A stretch of 64,000 nucleotides of DNA from CAZZCU01 sp964652825 (GTDB lineage Bacteria > Bdellovibrionota_B > Oligoflexia > Oligoflexales > CAZZCU01). Shown here piece after piece: positions 26,240-34,855 of the stretch (the first letter of the stretch is position 1; each line of letters begins with the position of its first letter). The DNA is taken from positions 62,001 to 126,000 of the forward strand of contig CAZZCU010000001.1 of NCBI GenBank assembly GCA_964652825.1, given 5' to 3'. Position numbers and translations under genes: made by a program. The notes below the pieces were generated by a model. It worked only from the letters and a program-made list of their open reading frames with translations, did not search any database and was not told the DNA's origin.

Positions 26240-28288
26240 ATGACAACTCATTTTGGCCTAAATCCGGAACAACTCCAAGCGGTGAACACCGTTCACGGCC
26301 CACTGATGATTCTTGCGGGTGCGGGGACCGGCAAAACCCGGGTTATTACCGCTCGCATCGCGCACATGCTTGGGACTGGCATAGCGCCCGAACACATCGC
26401 CGCCGTGACTTTCACCAACAAAGCTGCCCGCGAGATGCTGGAACGCATCACCGCCATGCTGCCGGCGGGCGCGAAATTACCACGCATCGGCACCTTTCAT
26501 AGCTTTTGCCTGGATATTCTCCGCAAATTCCCGCGCCAGGCAGGACTCACAACGCGATTCAACATCATAGCTACTTCGGATCAAGTTGATTTAGTCAAAC
26601 GCGCTCTCGAAGAAAAAAACTGGCAAACCCAATACTATGCCGAAAAAATTCTCTACCAGATCAGTAACGCCAAGAACGCACTGCTCGGACCGGACGATGT
26701 CGCCGCTGGCGCTTTTACCAAACTCGATCCCGAACTCGATGCCAGCGTTCTGGCCGCTATCTATGAATTGTATGAGCGGCAATTACAACTCAACCGTGTG
26801 ATTGATTTTGATGACTGTATCTTCCGCGCCTATCGCCTACTAAAAACCAACGCCGACGTTCTGGAAAAGATACGACAACGCTTTCGTTATCTGATGGTGG
26901 ATGAATTTCAGGACACCAATGCCGCACAGCTAACTCTGCTGCACCTGCTCGCCGCCGAACATCGCAACATCTGCGTCGTCGGTGATGACGATCAATCGAT
27001 TTATAGTTGGCGTGGCGCTGTCTCCGAAAACTTGCAGCTCTTTGAGGATTTGTTCCCCAACCCAGTGCAAATTAAATTGGAACAAAACTATCGCTGCAGC
27101 AACGTCATCTTGAATGCCGCCAACACCATCATCAAAAATAATTTTGCCCGCAAAGACAAAACCCTATGGAGCAAAAACCCCAGCACACAAGATGTAATCA
27201 TCAATGAATTTGACAATGACGCGAACGAGGCGCGCTGGGTGGCGGAAAAAATCTATGGGCTGCTGGGGCGCGGCATACCGGCGCACAATATCGCTATCCT
27301 CTATCGGGCAAACGCTCAAGCACGCGTGGCGGAACTGGCATTGCGCGAATTTAATATTCGTTACAAAGTTTACGGCGGCCAAAGTTTTTTTGAACGCAAA
27401 GAAATCAAAGACTTTCTGGCTTACCTGCGCTTGTTGGCGAATCCCGATGATCGTCTGGCGTTTTGGCGGGCGATCAATACGCCGCCGCGCGGTCTTGGCC
27501 TAAAAAGTCTGGAGCAAATTGACCAGGTCTCGACCCAGGAAAACTGCTCTCCCTATACGGCCGCAACCACACACGCCGCCAAATTGCCAACACGCGTTCG
27601 TCCAATCGTCGCAGATTTTACCTCCCAATTGCAAAACATCCGTGCCACGATCCACTCTGTTGATGATCTCGAAGCCGCTTGCCTGGCGATCATCAAAACC
27701 TTTCAGCTCGAAACCGATATCAAACTTGGCAGCAAAGACGGCCAGGTGGCGCAACGAAAACTCGACGCCTTGCGACGCATGCCGATGATGATCAAGGACG
27801 CCGCGCACGATATTCTCAAAGACAATCCGCGGGCCGATTGGCGTGACCTGATCGACAAACTGACGCTCGGTGAATACGAACGCGATGACGACGACAAAAA
27901 CAATACGCGCGGCACTGTCTCATTGATGACCATTCATGCATCCAAAGGTCTTGAGTATCAGGCGGTGTTTCTCATCGGCTTGGAAGACGGGCAATTACCG
28001 CATAAAAACAGCCTGGAACTCGGCGTCAGCGCGATCGCCGAAGAACGCCGATTATTCTATGTCGCACTCACCCGCGCCAAAGAATTTTTATTCCTATCGT
28101 ATGCACTCAGCAAAATCACCAATGGCGAAACCATTCCACGCGAACCAAGTCGCTTTCTCGCCGAATTACCTGAGGATGGAATTGTCAGAAACATCGGCCC
28201 AGGGGAACGCCAGGGCGGTCGGCAAAAAATCGAGAAAGCCACCCTCTCCAAACGCTTATCCGACTTTAAAGCCTCGCTGCGAACTTGA
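26240..28288 (+). CDS. UvrD/PcrA-type superfamily 1 DNA helicase
   Basis: About 682 residues from ATG 26240 (ATG 26222 is equally possible; neither has a good ribosome-binding site). All SF1A motifs are seen: the Q-motif LNPEQLQAV, Walker A in LAGAGTGKTRVIT, FTNKAAREM, GTFHSFCLDILR, VDEFQDTN, VGDDDQSIYSWRGA, KLEQNYRC, TIHASKGLEYQAVFLIGLEDG and EERRLFYVALTRAKE. A 3'-5' helicase acting in repair and replication restart. Slightly shorter than PcrA/UvrD (about 720) because the C-terminal tail is short. Confidence 0.93.
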   Translation: MTTHFGLNPEQLQAVNTVHGPLMILAGAGTGKTRVITARIAHMLGTGIAPEHIAAVTFTNKAAREMLERITAMLPAGAKLPRIGTFHSFCLDILRKFPRQAGLTTRFNIIATSDQVDLVKRALEEKNWQTQYYAEKILYQISNAKNALLGPDDVAAGAFTKLDPELDASVLAAIYELYERQLQLNRVIDFDDCIFRAYRLLKTNADVLEKIRQRFRYLMVDEFQDTNAAQLTLLHLLAAEHRNICVVGDDDQSIYSWRGAVSENLQLFEDLFPNPVQIKLEQNYRCSNVILNAANTIIKNNFARKDKTLWSKNPSTQDVIINEFDNDANEARWVAEKIYGLLGRGIPAHNIAILYRANAQARVAELALREFNIRYKVYGGQSFFERKEIKDFLAYLRLLANPDDRLAFWRAINTPPRGLGLKSLEQIDQVSTQENCSPYTAATTHAAKLPTRVRPIVADFTSQLQNIRATIHSVDDLEAACLAIIKTFQLETDIKLGSKDGQVAQRKLDALRRMPMMIKDAAHDILKDNPRADWRDLIDKLTLGEYERDDDDKNNTRGTVSLMTIHASKGLEYQAVFLIGLEDGQLPHKNSLELGVSAIAEERRLFYVALTRAKEFLFLSYALSKITNGETIPREPSRFLAELPEDGIVRNIGPGERQGGRQKIEKATLSKRLSDFKASLRT

Positions 28289-28393
28289 GATTTTGGGTCT
28301 ACGTTTTTTCGCGACAAAAACACCGCACAATATATTGATATTATTGGAATAACTTCTTCTTAAGTTTCGCCCTCGATTACCGATGCTACTCCT

Positions 28394-30568
28394 ATGCAAA
28401 GATATATATGTATTATTTTTATAGCCAGCCTGGCCCTGACTCATTCCGCTTGCTTACGCGGTCCCGGCCTTTTTAAGCAAAGCGGCCAACAAGACAGTAC
28501 GCTGCTGGTGGCTATGCAAGCAGCGGAAAACGCCGACGGCATCGTCACCGCATTTTACAATCCCAATCTGTATGCAACCCAAACTGTCACCGCCTCATTG
28601 ATGTCGGAGATCGCTGGTTCCAGCATTAATTTTCCGCCTGGCACTTTGTCGATGTCCACCAACATCTCCCTGGAGCCTGGCTCTAGTTTTGTCGGCGCCA
28701 TGACCGCGGCTGATCTTGGTTTAACCAGCTTGCAAGCATCAAGCGCGGCGCTGGCGATTTCGTCCTCTGCCAGTGTAGACGCGTCATCACCATTCACGGT
28801 GAATCTGTCGATGTCTTCGCTTGGCTTGCGCTTAGACGAGGCGCAAGGCAAAGGTAGCATCGCCATTGTTTATTACATTGATCGTGCCGAAGACGGCAAA
28901 AAGCTTTTGGGCATTATTCCGCCAAGCGAAGTCACCCGTAACGGTAACATTCTTAGTTTTCGTACCAAGTATTTCGGCGTCTATCAGGCAGCATACATCA
29001 GCGAAGACGTCAAAGAGGTCAAGGAAATCGAAGCACCACGGCCAGTCTTGACCAAAGCCCAGGAAAAACAATTGCCACCGGTCACCTGGGAACTCGGCAC
29101 ACCGACTCTTAGCGGCAATGTCGCGCGCTTTCCTTTTGCGATCAGCGGATTGGGCGATATCAAAGAGTGTTCATTCGCCGTGTATGAAAGCACCAGCTCC
29201 GCCCCTATTCACATCGCGGCGCCACGTAATGCCTCTCTCTTCTCTAACAAATATGGTGCATTCACTTTGACACGTACCGGCTCGTACCAACTGTTCGCAC
29301 GCTTTGAATGCGTGGATGTGAGCGGTCGTTTCAATCGCTCACCATTCAGCAAAGCCTTGTCGGTCCATGTACCCCAGACTGGCGCGGGCGGCACTAACCC
29401 TGGAAGTGGCGGTGGCGGCAACAGCTCGTCAATCAGCGTTCCGCCCATCACCAATCTAACCGCAATTCCTTATTCCAGCATCGCAGTTCATCTGCAGTGG
29501 CCACACCCAAGCGCTGACATCAACTATTATCGCGTCTCGTGGTCAACCGACTCCCATCATAACGATTGTCAGCAAGGCGCCAGAATGGATTTGATGCGTA
29601 GCGACGATGCAATGCAATTCGTTGCTATTCGCGGCGTGCTCAACGCATTTACTACCTACCATTTTAGTGTTTGCGCTAGTCGTGATCAGAGCATTTGGTC
29701 CAGCAGCACCAACATAGCAGCGGCAACGCTGACACGCAGTGATGATATCTGTAGCACTGGAACTCTTGACGACGATTGTATCGTCACAATAAATCATCCT
29801 TTTTCTGCAACGAAGGTTATTTCCGGAACCGGAGATTTGACGATTCAAAACGGTGGCACGCTAAGCATGAGTTATATCTCCGATCACTTGATTATCGACA
29901 TGCTGGGCGATGTAGACGTTCAAAGTGGTGGAATCATCGAAGGCAATATCTATGACCTGACCGCACAAAATATTACTGTTGCTGGAACCATACATGCGAA
30001 CGGGTTTGGTCATGCTGGCGGTACTATCGGTGGCGTACCCCTTGCTTCACAAGGAGGTAACTATCCCGGGGGAGGCGGAGGCAACGGCGGTGCTGGCGGT
30101 AATTCTGGAACCGGGGGAAGCGGCGGGTCCGCTACGATGCCGCCGCCGACGGATGGCAGCCTGTCGAAAGGCGGCGGTGGTGGCGGAGACGGTGGTACTA
30201 ATGCTGGAGGTGCGGGCGGTGGTGTCATTGATATCAGAGCCAATGGGACTCTCACCATAAGCACAAGCAACGCCATCCAAGTCAACGGTAAAAGTCCACC
30301 AGGAGGCGCCGAGACCGGCGGCGGTGCGGGCGGCCATATTGTGCTGAAAGCTACAACGATATCTGGCTCGGGTTCTGTGACTGCACACGGCGGTAGTGGT
30401 AGCGGCATTGCTGCGGGTCCCGGTGGTGGCGGGGGCGGCGGTGGATTTATCTTTGTGCACGGCGATACCTCAGGGGCAACCCTATCTTGTTATGCCTTTG
30501 GTGGCTCGGGTGCTGGCGATACACCTTCCGGAGCCCCTGGTCAGCCCGGCCTCGTCTCAGGCTGCTAA
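28394..30568 (+). CDS. Large lipoprotein with fibronectin type III domain and glycine-rich C-terminus
   Basis: 724 residues. A lipoprotein signal (MQRYICIIFIASLALTHSAC) places the lipidated Cys at residue 20. Residues about 50-200 are Ser/Ala-rich without a recognised fold. Residues about 348-445 form a fibronectin type III domain (starting PPITNLTAIPYSSIAVHLQW and ending near SSSTNIAAAT). Residues about 445-545 have short repeated strand patterns (GTGDLTIQNGGTL, VTVAGTIHANG-like), as in beta-helices. From about 550 to the end the chain is mostly glycine with G-G-x runs. Probably a surface-exposed outer-membrane lipoprotein; the function is unknown. No convincing ribosome-binding site is seen. 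Confidence 0.7.
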   Translation: MQRYICIIFIASLALTHSACLRGPGLFKQSGQQDSTLLVAMQAAENADGIVTAFYNPNLYATQTVTASLMSEIAGSSINFPPGTLSMSTNISLEPGSSFVGAMTAADLGLTSLQASSAALAISSSASVDASSPFTVNLSMSSLGLRLDEAQGKGSIAIVYYIDRAEDGKKLLGIIPPSEVTRNGNILSFRTKYFGVYQAAYISEDVKEVKEIEAPRPVLTKAQEKQLPPVTWELGTPTLSGNVARFPFAISGLGDIKECSFAVYESTSSAPIHIAAPRNASLFSNKYGAFTLTRTGSYQLFARFECVDVSGRFNRSPFSKALSVHVPQTGAGGTNPGSGGGGNSSSISVPPITNLTAIPYSSIAVHLQWPHPSADINYYRVSWSTDSHHNDCQQGARMDLMRSDDAMQFVAIRGVLNAFTTYHFSVCASRDQSIWSSSTNIAAATLTRSDDICSTGTLDDDCIVTINHPFSATKVISGTGDLTIQNGGTLSMSYISDHLIIDMLGDVDVQSGGIIEGNIYDLTAQNITVAGTIHANGFGHAGGTIGGVPLASQGGNYPGGGGGNGGAGGNSGTGGSGGSATMPPPTDGSLSKGGGGGGDGGTNAGGAGGGVIDIRANGTLTISTSNAIQVNGKSPPGGAETGGGAGGHIVLKATTISGSGSVTAHGGSGSGIAAGPGGGGGGGGFIFVHGDTSGATLSCYAFGGSGAGDTPSGAPGQPGLVSGC

Positions 30569-31459
30569 CTAATCCGCAGTAATGTCGATAATCGTTCCCT
30601 GTCGCTCGACATAATCCTTCAACTTCTTGACGATACGCGCTTCGATCTGACGCGCACGTTCACGGGTGACTCCATAACGATCGCCGATCTCCTGCAAGGT
30701 CGCCGGATTTTCCGCGATCAAGCGCGCATTAAATATTTCCAGATCGCGGCCATCCAAAGTCTTGGCAAACTCCGCCAGATGCTGTGCGAATGCGCGCTGA
30801 ATTTCCTGACTGGCCAGAACCTCATCCGCCGGCCGATCAGAATTCGCCAGCAACGAACCACGCGTCACGTCGGTGGTATCGCCGCCCAAGGGCTCGTCCA
30901 AAGAAAGATCGGGGCCGCTTAGCCGTTGTTGCATCTCAACGATATCTTGCTCACTGACATCCAAGCGCTCGGCGAGCAATTTGGTGTCGGCTTTATCATA
31001 CTCGGCAAGCAGGCGATCGGTTTCCTTGCGCAACTTAAAAAACAATTTTCTTTGCGCGGCTGTCGTGCCGATTTTGACCTGACTCTTGTTGTCCATGATG
31101 TACTTCAAAATGTAAGCGCGAATCCACCAGGCAGCGTAGCTTGATAACTTGACGCCTTTGTAGGGATTAAAGCGTTTGACCGCCTGCATTAAGCCGTAAT
31201 TACCCTCTTGAATGAGATCCAAAAGATTTGACTGGGCTTGGCGGAAATCATTAGCTATTTTAACAACCAGACGCAAATTCGAGGTAACCAGACGGTGGGC
31301 GGCGTTGATGTCGCCTTTTTCGGTGTGTTTGACCGCTAGCTCGTATTCCTCTTCTGGGGTAAGCAAAGGATAGCGCGCCACTTCCTGCAGATATAGCTGC
31401 AACGGCGACAACCGCTGAAGTTCTTGGCGACCTTTGTTGACGACCGGCAGGTTAGACAC
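30569..31459 (-). CDS. rpoH: RNA polymerase heat-shock sigma factor (sigma-32 family)
   Basis: 296 residues from a GTG start (31459) with AAGGA 11 bases upstream. Region 1.2 (LQLYLQEVARYPLLTPEEE), core region 2 (LLDLIQEGNYGLMQAVKRFNPYKGVKLSSYAAWWIRAYI) and region 4 (ILDEIGDRYGVTRERARQIEARIVKKLK-like) are present. The segment AAQRKLFFKLRK is the RpoH box that separates it from RpoD and RpoS. It directs heat-shock transcription. It ends against the lipoprotein stop (adjacent bases) and starts 47 bases from the divergent kinase-like gene, so its promoter probably lies within that gene's 5' end. Confidence 0.93.
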   Translation of the reverse strand: MSNLPVVNKGRQELQRLSPLQLYLQEVARYPLLTPEEEYELAVKHTEKGDINAAHRLVTSNLRLVVKIANDFRQAQSNLLDLIQEGNYGLMQAVKRFNPYKGVKLSSYAAWWIRAYILKYIMDNKSQVKIGTTAAQRKLFFKLRKETDRLLAEYDKADTKLLAERLDVSEQDIVEMQQRLSGPDLSLDEPLGGDTTDVTRGSLLANSDRPADEVLASQEIQRAFAQHLAEFAKTLDGRDLEIFNARLIAENPATLQEIGDRYGVTRERARQIEARIVKKLKDYVERQGTIIDITAD

Positions 31460-31506
31460 GACGATGATGTTCCTTCTGGGCTTAAGCGTTGGAAAGGGTA
31501 CCTAGC

Positions 31507-32442
31507 GTGTCAGGGATCGGGATCATAACAAATCCCTACTCAAAACTAAACAAGCGAGACCCCAGTCGTACCAAGCTCTTGGGCTATATACTTGGCGAAC
31601 AAGGCAGGCTCGAACTCACCAAATCCCTGGATGAATTACAACGCGTTGCCTACAAATTCAAGCAAAGCGGTATCGCCACCCTGGCGATCAACGGTGGCGA
31701 TGGCACGATTGCCAGAACTCTGACAGCATTTATCAGAGCTTACGGCGACGACCCGCTACCGCGCGTGGCCTTGCTGCGCGGGGGTACCATGAACGTCCTC
31801 GCCAACAACTTGGGCCTCAAAGGCTCCCCAGAAGGCCTGCTTTTCAGATTATTGGAAACCATGAGCTCCCCTACCGAGGTCACAACCAAATCAGTACGCA
31901 CGTTGTGCGTGGATGGTAATTACGGTTTCTTGTTCGCCGATGGCATTGCCTGCAATGTTTTAAACGAGTTCTATAAAAATAAATCCGGCGCGTTCGGCGC
32001 CATGTGGCTCGTCACCAGATTGTGTGCGTCGGCGGTTACCAAAGGCGATCTTTATAAGCGTCTGGTGACGGCGCAAAATCTCGAAGTCACTGCCGTGCCC
32101 GGACAAACTTTACGCCAACGCTCATGCAGCATCATGGCGGCGACAATCGAACGCATGCCGATGGGACCTCGTCTATTCCCACTCGCGCAAAAATTCCCCG
32201 ACAAGTTCCAGTATTTCAACATCACTGCCGAAGAACAAAAATTGATCTGGCAGCTACCGCTCATTATGGTGCAAAACGGCATCATGGTCAGTTCCTATAA
32301 AACCAGTGCCTGTTGCGAAAAATTGCTCGTTAGCTCCGACCAGGCGTATACTTACTCATTGGACGGAGAAATTTATCAGGCTGAACAACCAAATCAAATT
32401 GAGTTGCAGATCGGCCCGGCGATTAATTTTGTCATCATATAG
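31507..32442 (+). CDS. Diacylglycerol/sphingosine kinase catalytic-domain protein (YegS-like)
   Basis: 311 residues from GTG 31507, with GGAAAGG upstream; a TTG six codons earlier is an alternative. The DAGK catalytic domain shows GIGIITNPYSKLNKRD, LAINGGDGTIARTL (ATP-binding GGDGT) and LLRGGTMNVLANNLG. The C-terminal half has the expected beta-rich lobe ending in an LDGEIYQ segment similar to the DGE motif. It likely phosphorylates a lipid such as diacylglycerol or an isoprenoid alcohol. It is followed after 8 bases by the kinase/nucleotidyltransferase pair, possibly one operon. Confidence 0.82.
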   Translation: MSGIGIITNPYSKLNKRDPSRTKLLGYILGEQGRLELTKSLDELQRVAYKFKQSGIATLAINGGDGTIARTLTAFIRAYGDDPLPRVALLRGGTMNVLANNLGLKGSPEGLLFRLLETMSSPTEVTTKSVRTLCVDGNYGFLFADGIACNVLNEFYKNKSGAFGAMWLVTRLCASAVTKGDLYKRLVTAQNLEVTAVPGQTLRQRSCSIMAATIERMPMGPRLFPLAQKFPDKFQYFNITAEEQKLIWQLPLIMVQNGIMVSSYKTSACCEKLLVSSDQAYTYSLDGEIYQAEQPNQIELQIGPAINFVII

Positions 32443-32450
32443 GACGCGAC

Positions 32451-33515
32451 ATGACTGCAACCAGTTCGGAGCGCCGCCTCAGTGCTCTGCCGCCTCCACC
32501 CTCGCCGGAAGTTAAGCGCACGCTGGGAATCAACACGTTGACCATTGATTGGTTGGCCGGAGATGGTTCGGACCGCTGCTATTATCGTCTGCAATCACCG
32601 CAGTTACCGAACAGTCTGGTATTGATGCAACTATCCGGCGCGGATGCCGAAGCCCTGCGTCTAAACGGCTATGATTGGGTGACCGTTGGTTCCATTTTGT
32701 CCGCGAATCGTGTCGCGGTCCCGCGACTGCTCGCGACCATGCCGGAGTATGCGGCGTTAATTATCGAAGACTACGGCAATGTCATGCTCGAAACCAAAGT
32801 TATGGAATTATGCAGCCAAAAAAACCATGGGGAGATCGCTGCGCTCTACCATCGTTGTATTGATCTCGTCATCAACATGCTGAGAGTACCTCGCTCCGAT
32901 AGTGCCGTCTGGTGTCGGCGCAGCTTCGATCATGAACGCTTTGTTTGGGAGCTGAATTTTTTCCGAAAGAATTTTTTGGAGCCGGTTACACGTATTTATT
33001 TTGATGACGCGGAAGCGAACAAATTTGACGCGGAGTGCGAGCTGCTGGCAAAAACCCTGAGCGATCAATCACAATTCTTTGTTCATCGCGACTTTCATTC
33101 GCGCAACATCATGTACAAAAATGATCAATTGGCGTTGATTGATTTCCAGGACGCGCGCCTGGGGCCACCGGCCTATGATCTGGTATCTCTGGTGTTCGAT
33201 AGCTATATTCCTTTTTCGCAGCAACAACGCCAACAATTGATGGCTGATGCAAATCGCAAGATACGTGCCGAGCTTGGGAACGCATTAGGCGACATGATTG
33301 CAGCAAGCTGGAAGCCGATGTTGCTACAACGCCAGCTCAAAGCCATCGGCAGCTTCGGCTATTTGACGTTGATAAAAAACCGCGGCGACTATTTAAAGTA
33401 CGTGCGACCAGCTTTGGCAACGATTGGTGACGGGCTGGTTGAAGACCAGCGTTGGCCGCTGCTATCAAGCACACTGCTGGAACGCATGTTGGAACAATTA
33501 ACCAACCATGACTAA
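32451..33515 (+). CDS. AmgK-like sugar kinase (aminoglycoside phosphotransferase fold)
   Basis: 354 residues from ATG 32451 with AGGA upstream. The C-terminal lobe has the APH catalytic loop HRDFHSRNIM and the metal-binding LIDFQDARLGPPAYDLVSL. The N-terminal lobe (GDGSDRCYYRLQ) matches the glycine-rich start of AmgK-type anomeric kinases. Paired with a downstream nucleotidyltransferase overlapping by 8 bases, it matches the AmgK-MurU arrangement that recycles N-acetylmuramic acid to UDP-MurNAc without MurA and MurB. The substrate is inferred from that pairing; other sugars are possible. Confidence 0.72.
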   Translation: MTATSSERRLSALPPPPSPEVKRTLGINTLTIDWLAGDGSDRCYYRLQSPQLPNSLVLMQLSGADAEALRLNGYDWVTVGSILSANRVAVPRLLATMPEYAALIIEDYGNVMLETKVMELCSQKNHGEIAALYHRCIDLVINMLRVPRSDSAVWCRRSFDHERFVWELNFFRKNFLEPVTRIYFDDAEANKFDAECELLAKTLSDQSQFFVHRDFHSRNIMYKNDQLALIDFQDARLGPPAYDLVSLVFDSYIPFSQQQRQQLMADANRKIRAELGNALGDMIAASWKPMLLQRQLKAIGSFGYLTLIKNRGDYLKYVRPALATIGDGLVEDQRWPLLSSTLLERMLEQLTNHD

Positions 33516-34560
33516 ACAGCCGACGGATTTCAAAGCATTGATCCTGGCCGCCGGGCTTGGAACTCGACTACGACCGATCACCGATCATATCGCCAAACCA
33601 GCGCTACCTTTTTTTGGCAGTACTATTCTTAATCTTTGGTTGAACAAACTCGCCAAACTAAAAATGCCCCTTGCCATCAATACGCATCATTTGCCTGAGC
33701 AAATTCACGAGATCGCCAAGGATGTAACGCTGGAACATCGCGTGACGCTATCACACGAGCCGGACATTCTTGGTACTGGCGGCGCCCTGCGCAAACTCGA
33801 CGAGTGGCGCGGGCAAAGCTCGATACTGCTATGCAATGCAGATATTATATCGGCGCTTGATATTGACGCCTTTCTCGCCAAACATCTGGCCGCGGGAAAC
33901 GCCGCAACCTTATGTTTGCTACGCACGCATCGAGCCGGGACAACGCCCGTATATGCGGATGACCGCGAGGTCGTTGGCATCGGCAAAATCGAACGGGCCA
34001 CCGCGAGAACACCATCTGCCCACACATATGCTTGCGCCATGTTATTGTCGGCACCACTAGTTGCTCATATTCCAACTGGCGTTCACGTGGATATCTGGCC
34101 GGCGATTCGCGCCGCCTTCGCTCAGAATCTGTCGGTCGGTGCATTCTTCTTTGATGGCTTCTGGGCGGATGTTGGCACACCACTCAGCTACTGGCAGACC
34201 TGCAAGGAATTTTTGCAGCGGGTTTGCGATAACAACGGAGCCAAATTCGCCAGCAGTCTTGGTTTATCCAGTTGGCAGGAATCGCTGGTCAACAAATCGC
34301 GTTTGTTGGTTTTGCCGGGTACTGCGGAGCGGATGCAAAACGCCTACTTGTACGGCCCAGCGTTCGTATTTGGATACCATCAGTTTCCGAGCGATCTTAA
34401 GCTCGGACCAAACAGCGCTATTTTTGGTTCGTGCACGATCGGCGACAACGCAACAATCAAAAACTCACTGTTGTTGCCTGGCACCGAGATTGACGCCGGC
34501 GAGTCTTTGGAAGACGTTATCGCTTTTGCGAAAACACGTGTGTCGGTTGATGCTGTTTGA
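33508..34560 (+). CDS. MurU-like sugar-1-phosphate nucleotidyltransferase with extra C-terminal domain
   Basis: 350 residues. The N-terminal domain has the nucleotidyltransferase signature LAAGLGTRLRPITDHIAKPALPF, LGTGGALRKL, LLCNADII and FWADVGTPLSY, close to MurU/GDP-mannose pyrophosphorylase-type enzymes. MurU itself is about 225 residues. Here a C-terminal section of about 110 residues ends in hexapeptide-like turns (LGPNSAIFGSCTIGDNATIKNSLLLPG), i.e. a left-handed beta-helix fragment. Overlap with the kinase gene supports a two-step pathway: phosphorylate a sugar at C1, then attach a nucleotide. UDP-MurNAc salvage is the leading guess; NDP-heptose or GDP-mannose routes are alternatives. 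Confidence 0.72.
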   Translation: MTKQPTDFKALILAAGLGTRLRPITDHIAKPALPFFGSTILNLWLNKLAKLKMPLAINTHHLPEQIHEIAKDVTLEHRVTLSHEPDILGTGGALRKLDEWRGQSSILLCNADIISALDIDAFLAKHLAAGNAATLCLLRTHRAGTTPVYADDREVVGIGKIERATARTPSAHTYACAMLLSAPLVAHIPTGVHVDIWPAIRAAFAQNLSVGAFFFDGFWADVGTPLSYWQTCKEFLQRVCDNNGAKFASSLGLSSWQESLVNKSRLLVLPGTAERMQNAYLYGPAFVFGYHQFPSDLKLGPNSAIFGSCTIGDNATIKNSLLLPGTEIDAGESLEDVIAFAKTRVSVDAV

Positions 34561-34855
34561 TGGGTGTATAGTCAAATCGGGAGTGTATAGGTGGAGCTTA
34601 ACTTGCAGGGTTGTTTAAAGCTTTCGGCCTTTGTTAGTTTACAAACCAAAGAATCTGCCTAGTCAATCTGGATCGCGTGTCAGTTAAGAACTTTGCGCTA
34701 TGTCTTTACTGATCTGTCGCTTAGTGACCGGCGTATTCTGGTTCGCTAACTAATCCTGGCACTCAAGCTTACAACTTTAACTTGGGGGATCTTAATATCT
34801 ACCGGCACCTGGGTGCTTTAAGTACTTAGATCACACACCTGAGAACGTCTTCGCA
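34561..34855. other. 295-bp non-coding gap between convergent genes
   Basis: No plausible coding frame is seen. It contains GTGTATAG twice, 19 bases apart (34564 and 34583), a GCACC/GGTGC mini-hairpin inside a GATCT...AGATC inverted repeat near the right end, and a GTTT/AAAC palindrome. No clear intrinsic terminator with a U-run. It is long for this compact segment, so a small RNA is possible but not shown. Confidence 0.4.

Noticed and set aside
30047..30460. Long open frames on the minus strand opposite the glycine-rich lipoprotein tail
   Set aside because: They are proline/threonine-rich mirror images of glycine codons, a composition effect.
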